A DNA stretch of 64,000 nt, taken from the NCBI RefSeq assembly GCF_002288925.2, contig NW_022098069.1, positions 79,327,544 through 79,391,543 on the forward strand. Reading direction: 5' to 3'. The notes beneath the pieces are model-generated. The model had not been told where the DNA came from and did no database searches. It was given only the letters and a program-made list of their open reading frames with translations. Below are positions 37,449 to 47,384 of this stretch, in pieces. The stretch comes from Delphinapterus leucas (Eukaryota > Chordata > Mammalia > Artiodactyla > Monodontidae). Both the position numbers and the translations under genes were made by a program. Within the stretch, counting starts at the first letter, position 1. Every line of letters starts with the position of its first letter.

Positions 37449-39288
37449 ATGACAACAAGAACATACATATCAATAATTACCTTAAATGTCAGTGGATTAA
37501 ATGCTTCAGCCAAAAGACACAGACTGACTGAATGGATACAAAAACAAGACCTGTATATATGCTGTCTACAAGAGGCCCACTTCAGATCTAGGGACACATA
37601 CAGACTGAAAGTGAGGGGATGGAAAAAGGTATTCCATGCAAATGGAAATCAAGAGAGCTGAAGTGGCAATACTCATATCAGACGAAATAGACTTTAAAAT
37701 AAAGACTGTTACAGGAGACAAGGAAGGACACTACATAATGATCAAGGGGTCAATCCAAGATGATAGAACAATTATAAACATAGATGCATCCAAAATAGGA
37801 GCACCTCAATATATAGGCAAATGCTAACAGCCATAAAAAGAGAAATTGTTAGTAACACAATAATAGTGGGGGACTATCATACCTCACTTACATCAATGGG
37901 CAGATCATCCAGACAGAAAATCAATAAGGAAACACAGGCCTTAAATGACACATTAGACCAGATGTATTTAATAGATATTTATAGAGCCTTATAACTGAAA
38001 GCAGCAGAATAAACATTCTTACCAAGTGCACATAGAACATTTTCCAAAATAGATCACATGCTGGGCCATAAAGCAAACTTTGGTAAACTTTAGAAAACTG
38101 AAATCATATGAACCATCCTCTCGAACCACAATGCTATGAGATTAGAAATCAACTACAGTAAAAAAAAAAAAAAAAAAAGTGTAAAAACATAAACACGCGG
38201 AGGCTAAATAATATACGACTAAACAACCAATGGATCACTGAAGAAATCAAAGAGGAAATCAAAAAATACCTAGACACAAATGAAAATGAAAATGCAATGA
38301 TCCAAAACCTATAGGATGTGGCAAAAGCAGTTGTAAGAGGGAAGTTTATAGAGACACAAGCTTACCTCATGAAACAAGAAAAATATCAAAGAGACAACCT
38401 AACTTTACACCTAAAGCAACTAGAAAAAGAAGAACAAACAAAGCCCAAAGTTGGTAGAAGGAAAGAAGTCATAAAAATGAGAGCAGAAATAAATTAAATA
38501 GAGACAAAGAAAACAATAGAAAAGATCAATGAAACTAAAAACTGGCTTTTTGAAAAGATATACAAGATTGATAAACCTTTAGCCAGACTTATCAAGAAAA
38601 AAAGGGAGAGGCCCCAAATCAATAAAATTAGAAATAAAAAAGGAGAGGTTACAATGGACACCACAGAAATACAAAGGACCATAAGAGACTACTACAGCAA
38701 CCATATGCCAATAAAATGGACAACATGGAAAAAATGGACAAATTCTGAGAAAGGTACAATCTCCTAAGACTGAACCAGTAAGAAATAGAAAATATGAACA
38801 GACCAATGACAAGTACTGAAATTGAATCTGTGATTTAAAAACTTCCAACAAACAAAACTCCAGGACCAGATGGCTTCAAAGGTGAATTATATCAAACACT
38901 TAGAGAAGAGGTAACACCTATCCTTCTGAAACTTTTCCAAAAAATTGCAGAGGAAGGAACACCCCCAAACTCATTCTATAAGGCCACCATCACCCTGATA
39001 CCAAAGCCAGACAAAGACATCACAAAAAAAGAAAATTACAGGCCAATATCAGTGATGAATATAGACAAAAAAATCCTCAACAAAATTCTAGCAAACTGAA
39101 TCCAACAATACTTAAAAGGATCTTACACCACAATCAAGTGGGATTTATTCCAGGGATGCAAGGATATTTTAATATCCATAAATCAATCAGTGTGATGCAC
39201 CACATTAACAAATTGAAGAATAAAAACCACATGATCATCTGAAAGGATGTAGAAAAAACTTCTGATAAAATTCAACATTCATTTGAGT
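37449..39288 (+). pseudogene. L1 ORF2p N-terminal remnant (35 kb L1)
   Basis: Starts MTTRTYISIITLNVSGLN, the conserved apurinic-like endonuclease entry. A QEAHF motif follows (usual QETHF, catalytic Glu retained). The frame breaks at 37661 and again at 37827. Further endonuclease and linker blocks are visible in changing frames to about 38500, then the early reverse-transcriptase region up to the breakpoint at 39288. An A18 run at about 38161-38178 marks one indel site. The catalytic FADD/YADD, cysteine-rich end and 3' UTR are missing. Confidence 0.82.
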
Positions 39289-40204
39289 GAAGATTCCTGC
39301 CATGTCCTGCCTGCTATCTGCCCTCCACAATGGGGTCTTGCTCCAGGACTTTTTGCTGCACACTTGTAAGATCCCTTATCCAATAATGGGTTGATGTCTT
39401 TGTCACTGTCTCTGGGCAACTACAAGGTTTGCAGACCTGCAGGGTGCAGCCAAACACCAATTTAGGAATGTTGACTGCCACCTGGATATACAAGAATTAG
39501 TCATTAGCCACTGCAGTCACTGACCTACAGCACACCCTAGAAAAAATTCAGGGTAAAGATCAGGAATAAGTTGACACACTCAAAGGCACATTCATGTGCA
39601 GGACTATCTCGGGGCAAAAAGGAACACATCACCCTTGTGCTCTGTCCAGCACTTTCCTGATAACTAACTCTGAGACTTCTGTTGCAGTTCTCAGTTCTCC
39701 ATACATGGGTATCAACAAGTCACAGCCTAATGGAAATTCATTCTTCCCTCTGCCTATGACACAGGTGGCTAGAGCCCTGTGTCCAATTCAGCTCTATCAC
39801 TTATTAGCTATTGTGGCCTTAAGCAAATGACTCAACCTCTCTGGGCCTCATTATCTTAACTGTGAATTGTTTCAAGGTTTGAATAACATCATATACAACA
39901 CAGCGTAGGTAAAATATTAGTTTCAAAAGAGTGCTTAAAAGGTAATTTGAAGTTTGGGGTACAGAAAACCATTGAGGAAGGGATACTTACACAACCCTGT
40001 GGAAGAATCCATTCTCCACTTCAGGGCTACAAACATACCCAAGCACTCTAAATTCAGGGCTGACCCAATGGAACAAAGCATTCAATGGAAAGGACAAGAG
40101 CCTTTGCAGAAGACCTACCCCCTTCCCTCCAACAACCCTGCAAAAGAAAATGGCTGCAAAAAAATAAAATGTTGATGAATCAGAGAACCTATGGAGAGCC
40201 CAGC
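39289..40204. other. Non-L1 island between two L1 pieces
   Basis: Less AT-rich unique sequence between the truncated L1 and an L1 3' end. It holds a MIR (39755-39910). The frames at 39594-39830 and 39954-40175 have no recognisable domain. The island appears to be original genomic DNA, since its repeats are older than the L1 copies beside it. Confidence 0.55.
39755..39910 (+). repeat. MIR
   Basis: Clear MIR order: gtgtccaattcagctctatc, acttattagctattgtggcc, actcaacctctctgggcctc and cattatcttaactgtg. It is an ancient tRNA-derived SINE shared across mammals. Confidence 0.8.
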
Positions 40205-40262
40205 ATCTCATTCATTCCACAAATATTTACTGAATGCTTACTATGTGCCTGGTCCTGTGGTA
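40205..40262 (+). repeat. Ancient L2/MIR-like fragment
   Basis: ttcattccacaaatatttac then cttactatgtgcctgg, a common ancient block. It is cut off by the L1 that follows. Confidence 0.5.
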
Positions 40263-40271
40263 TGTGGAAAG

Positions 40272-40985
40272 AGATACCATATAATCCTGCAATCCCACTC
40301 CTAGGCATATATCCAGAGAAAACCATAATTCCAAAAGATACATGAACCCCAATGTTCACTGCAGCACTATTTACAATAGCCAAGATATGGAAGCAACCTA
40401 AATGTCCATCAACAAAGGAATAGATAAAGAAGACGTGGTACATATATATACGGTGGAATATTACTCAGCCATGAAAAAGAATGAAATAATGCCACTTGCA
40501 GTAACATGGGTGGACCTAGAGATTGTCATACTGAGTGAACTAAGCCAGACAGAGAAAGACAAATATCATATGATATCACTTATATGTGGAATCTAAGGAA
40601 AAAAATATATATATACAAATGAGCTTTTTTCCAAAACTGAAAGAGACTCACAGACAAAGAAAACAAACCTATGGTTACCAAAGGGGAAAGAGGGGAGGGA
40701 TAAATAAGGAGGTTGGGATTAACACATACACACTACTGTATACTAAAATAGATAACCAAGAAAGACCTTCTGTATATCATGGGAAACTATACTCAATAGT
40801 TTGTAATAACCTATAAGGAAGAAGAATCTGAAAAAGAATATCTATCTCTCTATATATATATCTCTGTATCTATATATGTGTGTGTATATATATATTTATG
40901 TATAACTGAGTTGCTGTTCTGTATACTTGAAACTAACATGACATTTTAAATCAACTATACTTCAATTAAAAATAATAAGAAGAAA
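40272..40985 (+). mobile_element. 5'-truncated L1 3' end
   Basis: ORF2 C-terminal sequence (ctgcaatcccactcctaggc, gtggaatattactcagcc, cagccatgaaaaagaatg), then the 3' UTR and an A-rich end near 40985. It includes a tatctc/tatata low-complexity patch at about 40840-40905. Whether it is the displaced 3' end of the 35 kb L1 or a separate insertion is unresolved. About 1.7 kb of L1 is missing between the two pieces when measured on the 20 kb copy. Confidence 0.88.
40840..40905. repeat. CT/TA low-complexity tract
   Basis: tatctctctatata grading into tatatgtgtgtgtata, within the L1 3' UTR. Confidence 0.8.
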
Positions 40986-41184
40986 TTTAAAAATTTTTAA
41001 AAGAAATAAGAAAATAAAATCAATCACCAAAAGGAAATAAACAGAGTTATGTAATAATGTCCAATATGATGAAACTAATGAAATCCACATTAATACACAT
41101 TATATGCAAATTGTCAAAAGTCAAAGAAAAATAATTTTGAAAGCAGTAAGAGAAAAGCAACTCTCAGATATGAGGGAACCCCCA

Positions 41185-41463
41185 TGCTATAGATTAAATG
41201 TTTGTGTCACCTCACAATTCATATGTTGAAATTCTAATTCCCAATTTGATAATATTGGGAGGTGGCTCCTTTGGGAGGCAATTAAGTCATGAGTGTAAAA
41301 CACTCATAGATGGCATTAGAGCCCTTATTTAAAAAAACCCTGGGACATCCTTCATTTCTTCTGGCTTTATCTTAGACTTCCCAACCTCCCAATTGTGAGA
41401 AATAATTTTTTGTAGTTTATAATCTACCCAATCTATGGTGTTCAGCTCAAACAGATGAAGACA
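41185..41463 (+). repeat. MaLR solo LTR inside older L1
   Basis: Starts tgctatagattaaatgtttg and ends aacagatgaagaca, with internal ttcatatgttgaaattc and ggcaattaagtcatgag blocks typical of MaLR LTRs. Flanks are cccca (41180-41184) and gccca (41464-41468), a 5-bp duplication with one change. The split L1 ORF1 reads on across it. Confidence 0.75.
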
Positions 41464-42183
41464 GCCCATATGACTATCAGCAATTTCCTCAGTAAAACCT
41501 ACCAGGCCAGAAAGGAGTAGGATGGTATATTCAAAGTGCTGAAAGGAAAAAAAAAAACCACAAACCCTGCCGAGCTAAAATACTTTATCTACCAAAACTG
41601 TCCTTCAAAAATGAGGGAGAGATTAAGACTTTTCATATATACATAAGTTGAGGGAGTTTATCACTACCAGACCTGCCTTACAAGAAATGCTAAAGGGAGT
41701 CAATCAAGTTGAAACAAAATGAAGCTAAACAGCAACATGAAAGCTCAATGAAAAAGTAAAAACACAGATAAATACAAAATACTGTAATACTGCGCTGGTA
41801 GTGCATAAATCACTTTTAATACTACTATATAAACTAAGACAAAAGTTAAAAAAATGCTAATATGTTAATGAATACACAAAATAAAAAGATGTAATTTGTG
41901 GTAAGTATAACAAAGTGTGGATAGGGAAAAGTAAGAGTATAATGTTTTTGTATGTGATTGAACATTAAATTATTATCTTAAAATAGGTTGCTTCAACTAT
42001 AACATGATTTATGTAAGCCCTGTGGTAACCACCAACAAAACATTTATAGTATCCATAAAAGAAAATCAGAACATGTCACTGTACATTAAAAAACAACCTA
42101 ACAAAACACAAACAAATCTAAAAAGAGGAAATGAGGGACAAAAGAACTACAAGACAGAAAACAATTTACAAAATGGCAACAGT

Positions 42184-42356
42184 GTGCCACAACTACTGAA
42201 GCCTGCTTGCCTAGAGCCCGTGCTCCGCAACAAGAGAAGTCACCGCAATGAGAAGCACGTGCACCCCAACAAAGAGTAGCCCCCACTCTCTACAACTAGA
42301 GAAAGCCGGCACGCAGCAAGAAGACTCAAAGCAGCCAAAAATAAATAAATTTTAAA
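42184..42356 (+). mobile_element. 5'-truncated CHR-type SINE
   Basis: Only the 3' part of the long SINE form is present (gccacaactactgaagcc, gcaacaagagaagtcacc, tacaactagagaaagcc, aaaaataaataaattt). The A/B box region is missing. It replaces about 55 bp of the host L1, so insertion involved loss of target or later deletion. Confidence 0.85.
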
Positions 42357-42684
42357 AAAAAGATTTTAAAAGAGAGAGTGGCTGACTGGATAAAAAAACA
42401 AGATACATGCCACAGCCATGGGCTCCCTGGGTGGGCACCAGCCCCCACTACTGTAGGCTCTGGAACTGGGCTCCAGCCACCACTGCTTCCATGGGGTCTG
42501 GGAGTGGGTGCCAGCTGCCGCATCTGCACACTCCCTATCAAGTGGATAATGGCCACCATATGCTAAGGAAACAGGCGGTAGGCACCCATACTAAAAACAT
42601 CCCTCACACCAAAATTTTAAAACCACACAAGCTACACAAGGATGCTCCCACATAAAAATAGCCCTCCAAGACCAGGGTAGATAA

Positions 42685-43600
42685 TTGTTTCTCCTAAATT
42701 CAAAGAGTAAGAGAAATTTAAGTGAAATAAAGAAGCAGAGCAACTATTTCCAATTAAAAGATCAAGAGAAATCTCCTGAAAGAATAAACAATGAAACAGA
42801 CTTCTTCAGTCTAATAGACACCCAGTTTGAAAAGGAGATAATGAAAATACTGAAGGAATTAAGAAGAGCTATCAATAGAAATGCAGAATACTGTAAAAAG
42901 GAACTAGAAACTATAAAAAGGAATCAGAAAAAAATAATTTGCCAAGATGAAAGCTGAGCTAAAGGCAACACACAGCAGATTGAATAATGCAGAAGAAAGA
43001 ATAAGTGATCTGGAAGATAGAATAATGGAAATCACAGTCAGAACAGCAGACAGAAAGACAAATGAAACACAGTGAAATCAACATGAGACCTATGGGATAA
43101 TACAAATTGTGCCAATCTACGCATAATAGGGATCCCAGAAGGAGAAGAAAGAGAAAAAGGGAATCAAAGAAATTATGGCTGAAAAATTCCCAAACTTAAA
43201 GAAGGAAACAGATATCCAGGTTCAGGAAGCACAGAGTGTCCCAAACAAGATGAACCCAAACAAACCTACACCAAAACATATTATAATTGAAATAGCAAAA
43301 GTTAAAGATAAAGAGAGGATTCTAAAGGCAGCAAGAGAAAAACAAAGAGTTAATTACAAGGGAACCCCTATAAGACTATCAGCTGATTTCTCTACAGAAA
43401 GGTTGCAAGCCAGAGGGAGTGGCAAGATATATTCAAAGTCCTGAGAGGAAAACATCTGCAACCTAGCATACTCTACCCAACAAAATTATCATTTAGATCA
43501 GAAGGAGAGGTAAAGAATTTCTCAGACAAGCAAAAATTAAAAGAATACAGCAATACTAAACCTGTCCTAAAAAATATTGAAAGGTCTTCTCTAAAAGCAA
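42685..43600 (+). pseudogene. L1 ORF1p remnant (42 kb L1)
   Basis: Open from 42685 to 42957, a charged coiled-coil-like N-terminal region (FEKEIMKILKELRRAINR). A frame break and stops follow. The second open part (43175-43444) carries the RNA-binding region blocks (EKFPNLKKETDIQVQEAQ, ADFSTERLQARG). The final block ends near 43600. It is broken in at least two places. Confidence 0.8.
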
Positions 43601-44025
43601 AGAATCTATAGGAAAGAAAAATCACATTTGGAAATTAAATCACTTAAATAAGCCAGTAAAGAGATTAAAAAAATTCTGTGAAAGCAATGATAACCCCAAT
43701 GAACAGCAAAAGGATAAACATGAAGATGTAAAAGAGGACATCAAAAACATAAAGTATGGAGGAGGAGAGTAAGAAAATGTAGACTTTTTTCAGAATGCGT
43801 TTGAGCCTGTATAACTACAAGTCTAAAGCAAGTAGATATATTGGAAGGGGTTAACATACTTGAAAAACAGGTTAACTACAAATCAAAAACTTACAATAGA
43901 TGCACACAAAAAATAAGAGAACCTAAGCATAATACAAAAGAGAATCACCAAACCACAAAAGGAAAAAGAAAAAGAAAGGAACAAAGAACAAATACAAAAT
44001 CAATGGGAAAACAAGATTTAAATTG

Positions 44026-45840
44026 GCAATACATATCTATCAATAATTATTACCTTAAATGTCAATGGACTAACTGCTCCAATCAAAAGACACAGAGTGG
44101 TAGACTGGATAAAAAAACAAGAGCCTACAATATGCTGCCTACAAGAGACCCACTTTAGGGCAAATGACACACGTAGATGGAAAGTGAGGGACTAGAAAAA
44201 GATATTTCATGAAAACAGAAATAACAAGAAAGCAGGGGTCACAATACTCATATCAGACAAAACAGACTTTAAAACAAATGCTATAAAGAAAGGTAAAGAC
44301 ACTATATAATGATAAAGGGATCAATACAAGAAGAGGATATTACACGCATCAATATAGGAGTACCCAAATACATAAAACAAATACTAACAGACGTAAAGTG
44401 AGAAATTGATGGGAATACAATAACAGTAGGAGACTTCAACACCACTCACATCAATGGACAGATCTTCTAGACAGAAAATCAATAAGGCAACTGAGATCCT
44501 AAATGATACAATAGAACAGTGAGACTTAGTTGATATTTCCAGGACATTACATCCAAAAAACCCAAAAATACACATTCTTTTCAAGTACACGTGGAACATT
44601 CTCTAGCAATGACCACATACTAGGGCAAAAAATGAGCCTCAACACATTTAAGAGTATAGAAATAATTTCAAGCATCTTTTCTGACCACAATGGCATGAAA
44701 CTAGAAACTACAGAAAAAGAAATAAGAAAAAAAATGATTACATGGAGACTAAACAACATGCTACTATGAAACCAGTGATTCAACAATGAGATAAGAGAGG
44801 AAATTTAAAAATACCTTGAGACAAATGACAATGAAAACACAACCATACAAAACATATGAGATGCCGCAAAAGCAGTTCTTAGAGGGAATTTCATAGTGAC
44901 ATAGGTCTTCTTCAAGAAAAAGAAAAATCTCAAATAAACCACCTAACCTACCAACTAAAAGAATTAGAAAAAGAAGAACAAACAAACCTAAAGTCAGCAG
45001 AAGGAAAAAAACCCTAAAGTCAGCAGAAGGAAGAAAACAATAACGGTCAGAGAATAAATAAATAAAACAGAGATTTAAAAATAATTTTAAAAAATCAATA
45101 AAACCAAGAGCTGGTTCTTTAAAAGGGTAAACAAAATTGACAGACCTCTGGCCACACTCACCAAGAAGAAAAGAGAGAGAAGCCAAATAAATAAAAGAAG
45201 AAACGAAAGAGGAGAAATCACAACTGATACTGCAGAAATACAAAAAATCGTAAGAGAATACTATGAACAATTATATGCCAACAAATTGGACAACCTAGAA
45301 GAAATAGACGTTTCTAGAAACATACAGCCCACCTAAACTGAATCAAGAAGATCTAAATAATTTGATCAGAGCAATCACTAGAAGTGAAGTAGAATCTGTA
45401 ATAAAAAAAAACTCCCTACAAACAAAAGTCCAGGACCAGATGGCTTCACAGGCAAATTCTATCAAACATACAAAGAAGAACTTATACGGATCCTTCTCAA
45501 ACTCTTCCAAATGACTGAAGAGGAGGAACACTTCCAAAGATATTCTATGAAGCCACCATCACCCTGATACCAAAACCAGACAAAGACACTACCAAAAAAG
45601 AAAATTACAGGCCAATATCTTTGATGAATATAGGTGCAAAAATTCTAAACAAAATATTAGCAAACCAAATCCAACAACACATAAAAAAAGATCATACACA
45701 ATCATAAAGTTGGATTAATCCATGCGTCACAAGGATGGTTCAATATGCACAAATCGATCAATGTGATACACCACATCCACAACAACAAAAAAGACAAAAT
45801 CCACATAATCATCTCAATAGATGCAGAAAAAGCATTTGAT
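44026..45840 (+). pseudogene. L1 ORF2p remnant, 5' half (42 kb L1)
   Basis: Endonuclease entry near 44030 (YISINN, then LNVNGLTAP in another frame), catalytic-region QETHF at about 44140, then successive broken blocks through the linker and early reverse transcriptase. It runs up to the retrocopy insertion site at 45841 (frame reads AFDKIQHP across it). A 26-bp tandem duplication lies at 44987-45037. The long reverse frame at 44764-45270 is its antisense shadow. Confidence 0.82.
44987..45037 (+). repeat. Tandem duplication in ORF2
   Basis: The unit with ctaaagtcagcagaagga is present twice with a period of about 26 bp. Confidence 0.88.
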
Positions 45841-45854
45841 AAAATTCAACATCC
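45841..45854. repeat. Target-site duplication, left copy
   Basis: aaaattcaacatcc, identical to 47371-47384. On the opposite strand the cut site reads TTTT/A, the L1 endonuclease preference. Confidence 0.95.
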
Positions 45855-47370
45855 AGGCTCGGGCCCTGTTTGCACCCATCCTGTTGGCCATGTCCTTCAG
45901 GGTGGTGGGCACACTGCAGCTCCTGGTGCAGGCTGCAGTGTCCACCACCTCAGAGTCGCCAGTGCTCGATGTGAAGTGGTCCTTCCTGTGGACCACTGAG
46001 TCACTGAGTGGCCAGGCCATGGGCTGGCCTTTGGTTGCCTCTGGGGGCCTCAATGTCTCTGCTTTTGTTTGTTATTCCCATACAGACATCAAAGTGCCTG
46101 ACTTCTCTGACTATTGTCATGCTGAAGTGTTAGATAGTACAAAGTCTTCAAAAGAGAGCAGCAAGAATGGATAAAGAAGATGTGGCACATATATACAATG
46201 GAATATTACTCAGCCATAAAAAGAAACAACATTGAGCTATTTGTAATGAGGTGGATAGACCTAGAGTCTGTCATACAGAGTGAAGTCAGAAAGAGAGAGA
46301 CAAATACCGTATGCTAACACATATATATGGAATTTAAGAAAAAATGTCATGAAGAACCTAGGGGTAAGACAGGAATAAAGACACAGACCTACCAGAGAAT
46401 GGACTTGAGGATATGGGGAGGGGGAAGGGTAAGCTGTGACAAAGCGAGAGAGAGTCATGGACATATATACACTACCAAACGTAAGGTAGATAGCTAGTGG
46501 GAAGCAGCCGCATAGCGCAGGGAGATCAGCTCAGTGCTCTGTGACTGCCTGGAGGGGTGGGATAGGGAGGGTGGGAAGGAGGGAGATGCAAGAGGGAAGA
46601 GATATGGGAACATATGTATATATATAACTGATTCATTTTGTTGTAAAGCAGAAACTAACACACCATTGAAAAGGAATTATACTCCACTAAAGATGTTAAA
46701 AAAAAAAGAGAGAGAGCTGTAAGGATAGATGTCATCTCTCAGTTTGTTTCCATCATGAGTGCTTCTGCTGATGTGTTGGCCATGTCGAAAATTGAAATCA
46801 AGTTATCTGATATTCCAGAGGGCAAGAACATGGCTTTCAGATGGAGAGGCAAACCCATGTTTTTGCACTATAGAACCAAGAAGGAAATTGATGAGGAAAC
46901 TGCAAGTGAAGTGTCCTAGTTGAGGAACATACATCATGATTTAGAACGAGTAAAGAAACCTGAATGGGTTATCTTGACAGGTGTCTGCACTCATCTTGGC
47001 TGTGTACCCATTGCAAATGCACGAGATTTTGGTAGTTATTACTGCCCTTGTCATGGGTCACAGTATGATGCACCTGGCAGGATCAGGAAGGAGTCTGCCC
47101 CTCTCAACCTTGAAGTTCCCTCACATGAGTTCACCAGTGATGATACAGTGATTGTTGGTTAGAGACCTGGACTCAAGTCACAGCCTCCTTTCAGTCTTCG
47201 TGTCAGCTCAGAAGAGTTATTTGAGAACAAACCTTCTGTATTTTGCATTAGCTGATTTGAAATATTTAAGACTTGCTAATAATGTGTTTGCAAACATGTA
47301 AAGTAAATTGAATTTAATGTTGAGTACTTTCAAGCATTCACCTAATAAAGCCACTGTTAAACATTTAAAA
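45855..47370 (+). pseudogene. UQCRFS1P: UQCRFS1 processed pseudogene (Rieske protein, complex III)
   Basis: An intronless copy of the mRNA for the Rieske iron-sulfur subunit of mitochondrial ubiquinol-cytochrome c reductase. Coding similarity starts at about codon 6 (ARALFAP at 45857) and continues through [13 protein letters not shown] to ESSK at 46165, where an L1 fragment splits it. It resumes at 46716 ([14 protein letters not shown]) and ends at the TAG at 47160. An in-frame TAG lies at 46917-46919. Both cluster-binding loops survive: CTHLGC at 46986 and CPCHG at 47043. About 17 codons of the presequence/membrane-anchor junction are missing at the split. A 3' UTR with AATAAA (47344) and a short A-tail follow. 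Absence of introns, tail and perfect 14-bp TSD show L1-mediated retroposition. It cannot make a full protein. Confidence 0.95.
46166..46715 (+). mobile_element. L1 3' fragment inside the UQCRFS1 pseudogene
   Basis: L1 ORF2 end and 3' UTR: aatggataaagaagatg, ggaatattactcagccat, gggaagcagccgcatagcg and tgtaaagcagaaactaac, ending in a poly-A run and agagagag. It separates two colinear UQCRFS1 segments, so it is the youngest layer of this nest. A possible short TSD (aaaagagag) is ambiguous because it merges with the A-tail. Confidence 0.92.
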
Positions 47371-47384
47371 AAAATTCAACATCC
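47371..47384. repeat. Target-site duplication, right copy
   Basis: aaaattcaacatcc, the second copy flanking the retrocopy. L1 ORF2 continues directly after it. Confidence 0.95.

Larger units (their letters stand above)
35201..39288 (+). mobile_element. L1 with intact 5' end, lost 3' end
   Basis: Begins at the L1 5' UTR start (ggggtacaagatagcaaag) with a GC-rich promoter region to about 36100. ORF1 and the first half of ORF2 follow. The L1 stops abruptly inside reverse transcriptase (attcaacattcatttgag) at 39288. Sequence beyond is non-L1 and holds an ancient MIR. Loss of the 3' end with the 5' end kept is the opposite of ordinary L1 truncation and points to a later deletion or rearrangement. 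Confidence 0.88.
41085..42405 (+). mobile_element. Older L1: ORF1 end to ORF2 start
   Basis: Diverged L1 sequence. ORF1 C-terminal blocks (aaattgtcaaaagtcaaag, gactatcagcaatttcctc, cctgccttacaagaaatgc) are followed by the ORF1-ORF2 spacer and the first ORF2 codons (gactggataaaaaaacaag). It is split by a MaLR LTR at 41185-41463 and a truncated SINE at 42184-42356. It ends where the next L1 5' UTR begins. No intact frames remain. Confidence 0.75.

Noticed and set aside
39594..40175. Coding exons in the non-L1 island
   Set aside because: The two frames have no domain match I can name, one overlaps MIR sequence, and no splice-site pairing is convincing.
44764..45270. 168-codon reverse-strand open frame, the longest in the window
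   Set aside because: It is the antisense of L1 ORF2 at 44.7-45.3 kb; A-rich L1 coding read backwards gives long hydrophobic frames (F, L, S rich).
46920..47162. 80-codon frame with both Rieske ligand motifs as a small functional protein
   Set aside because: It starts after an in-frame stop in a processed pseudogene, has no initiating ATG at its start and lacks the membrane anchor and presequence.
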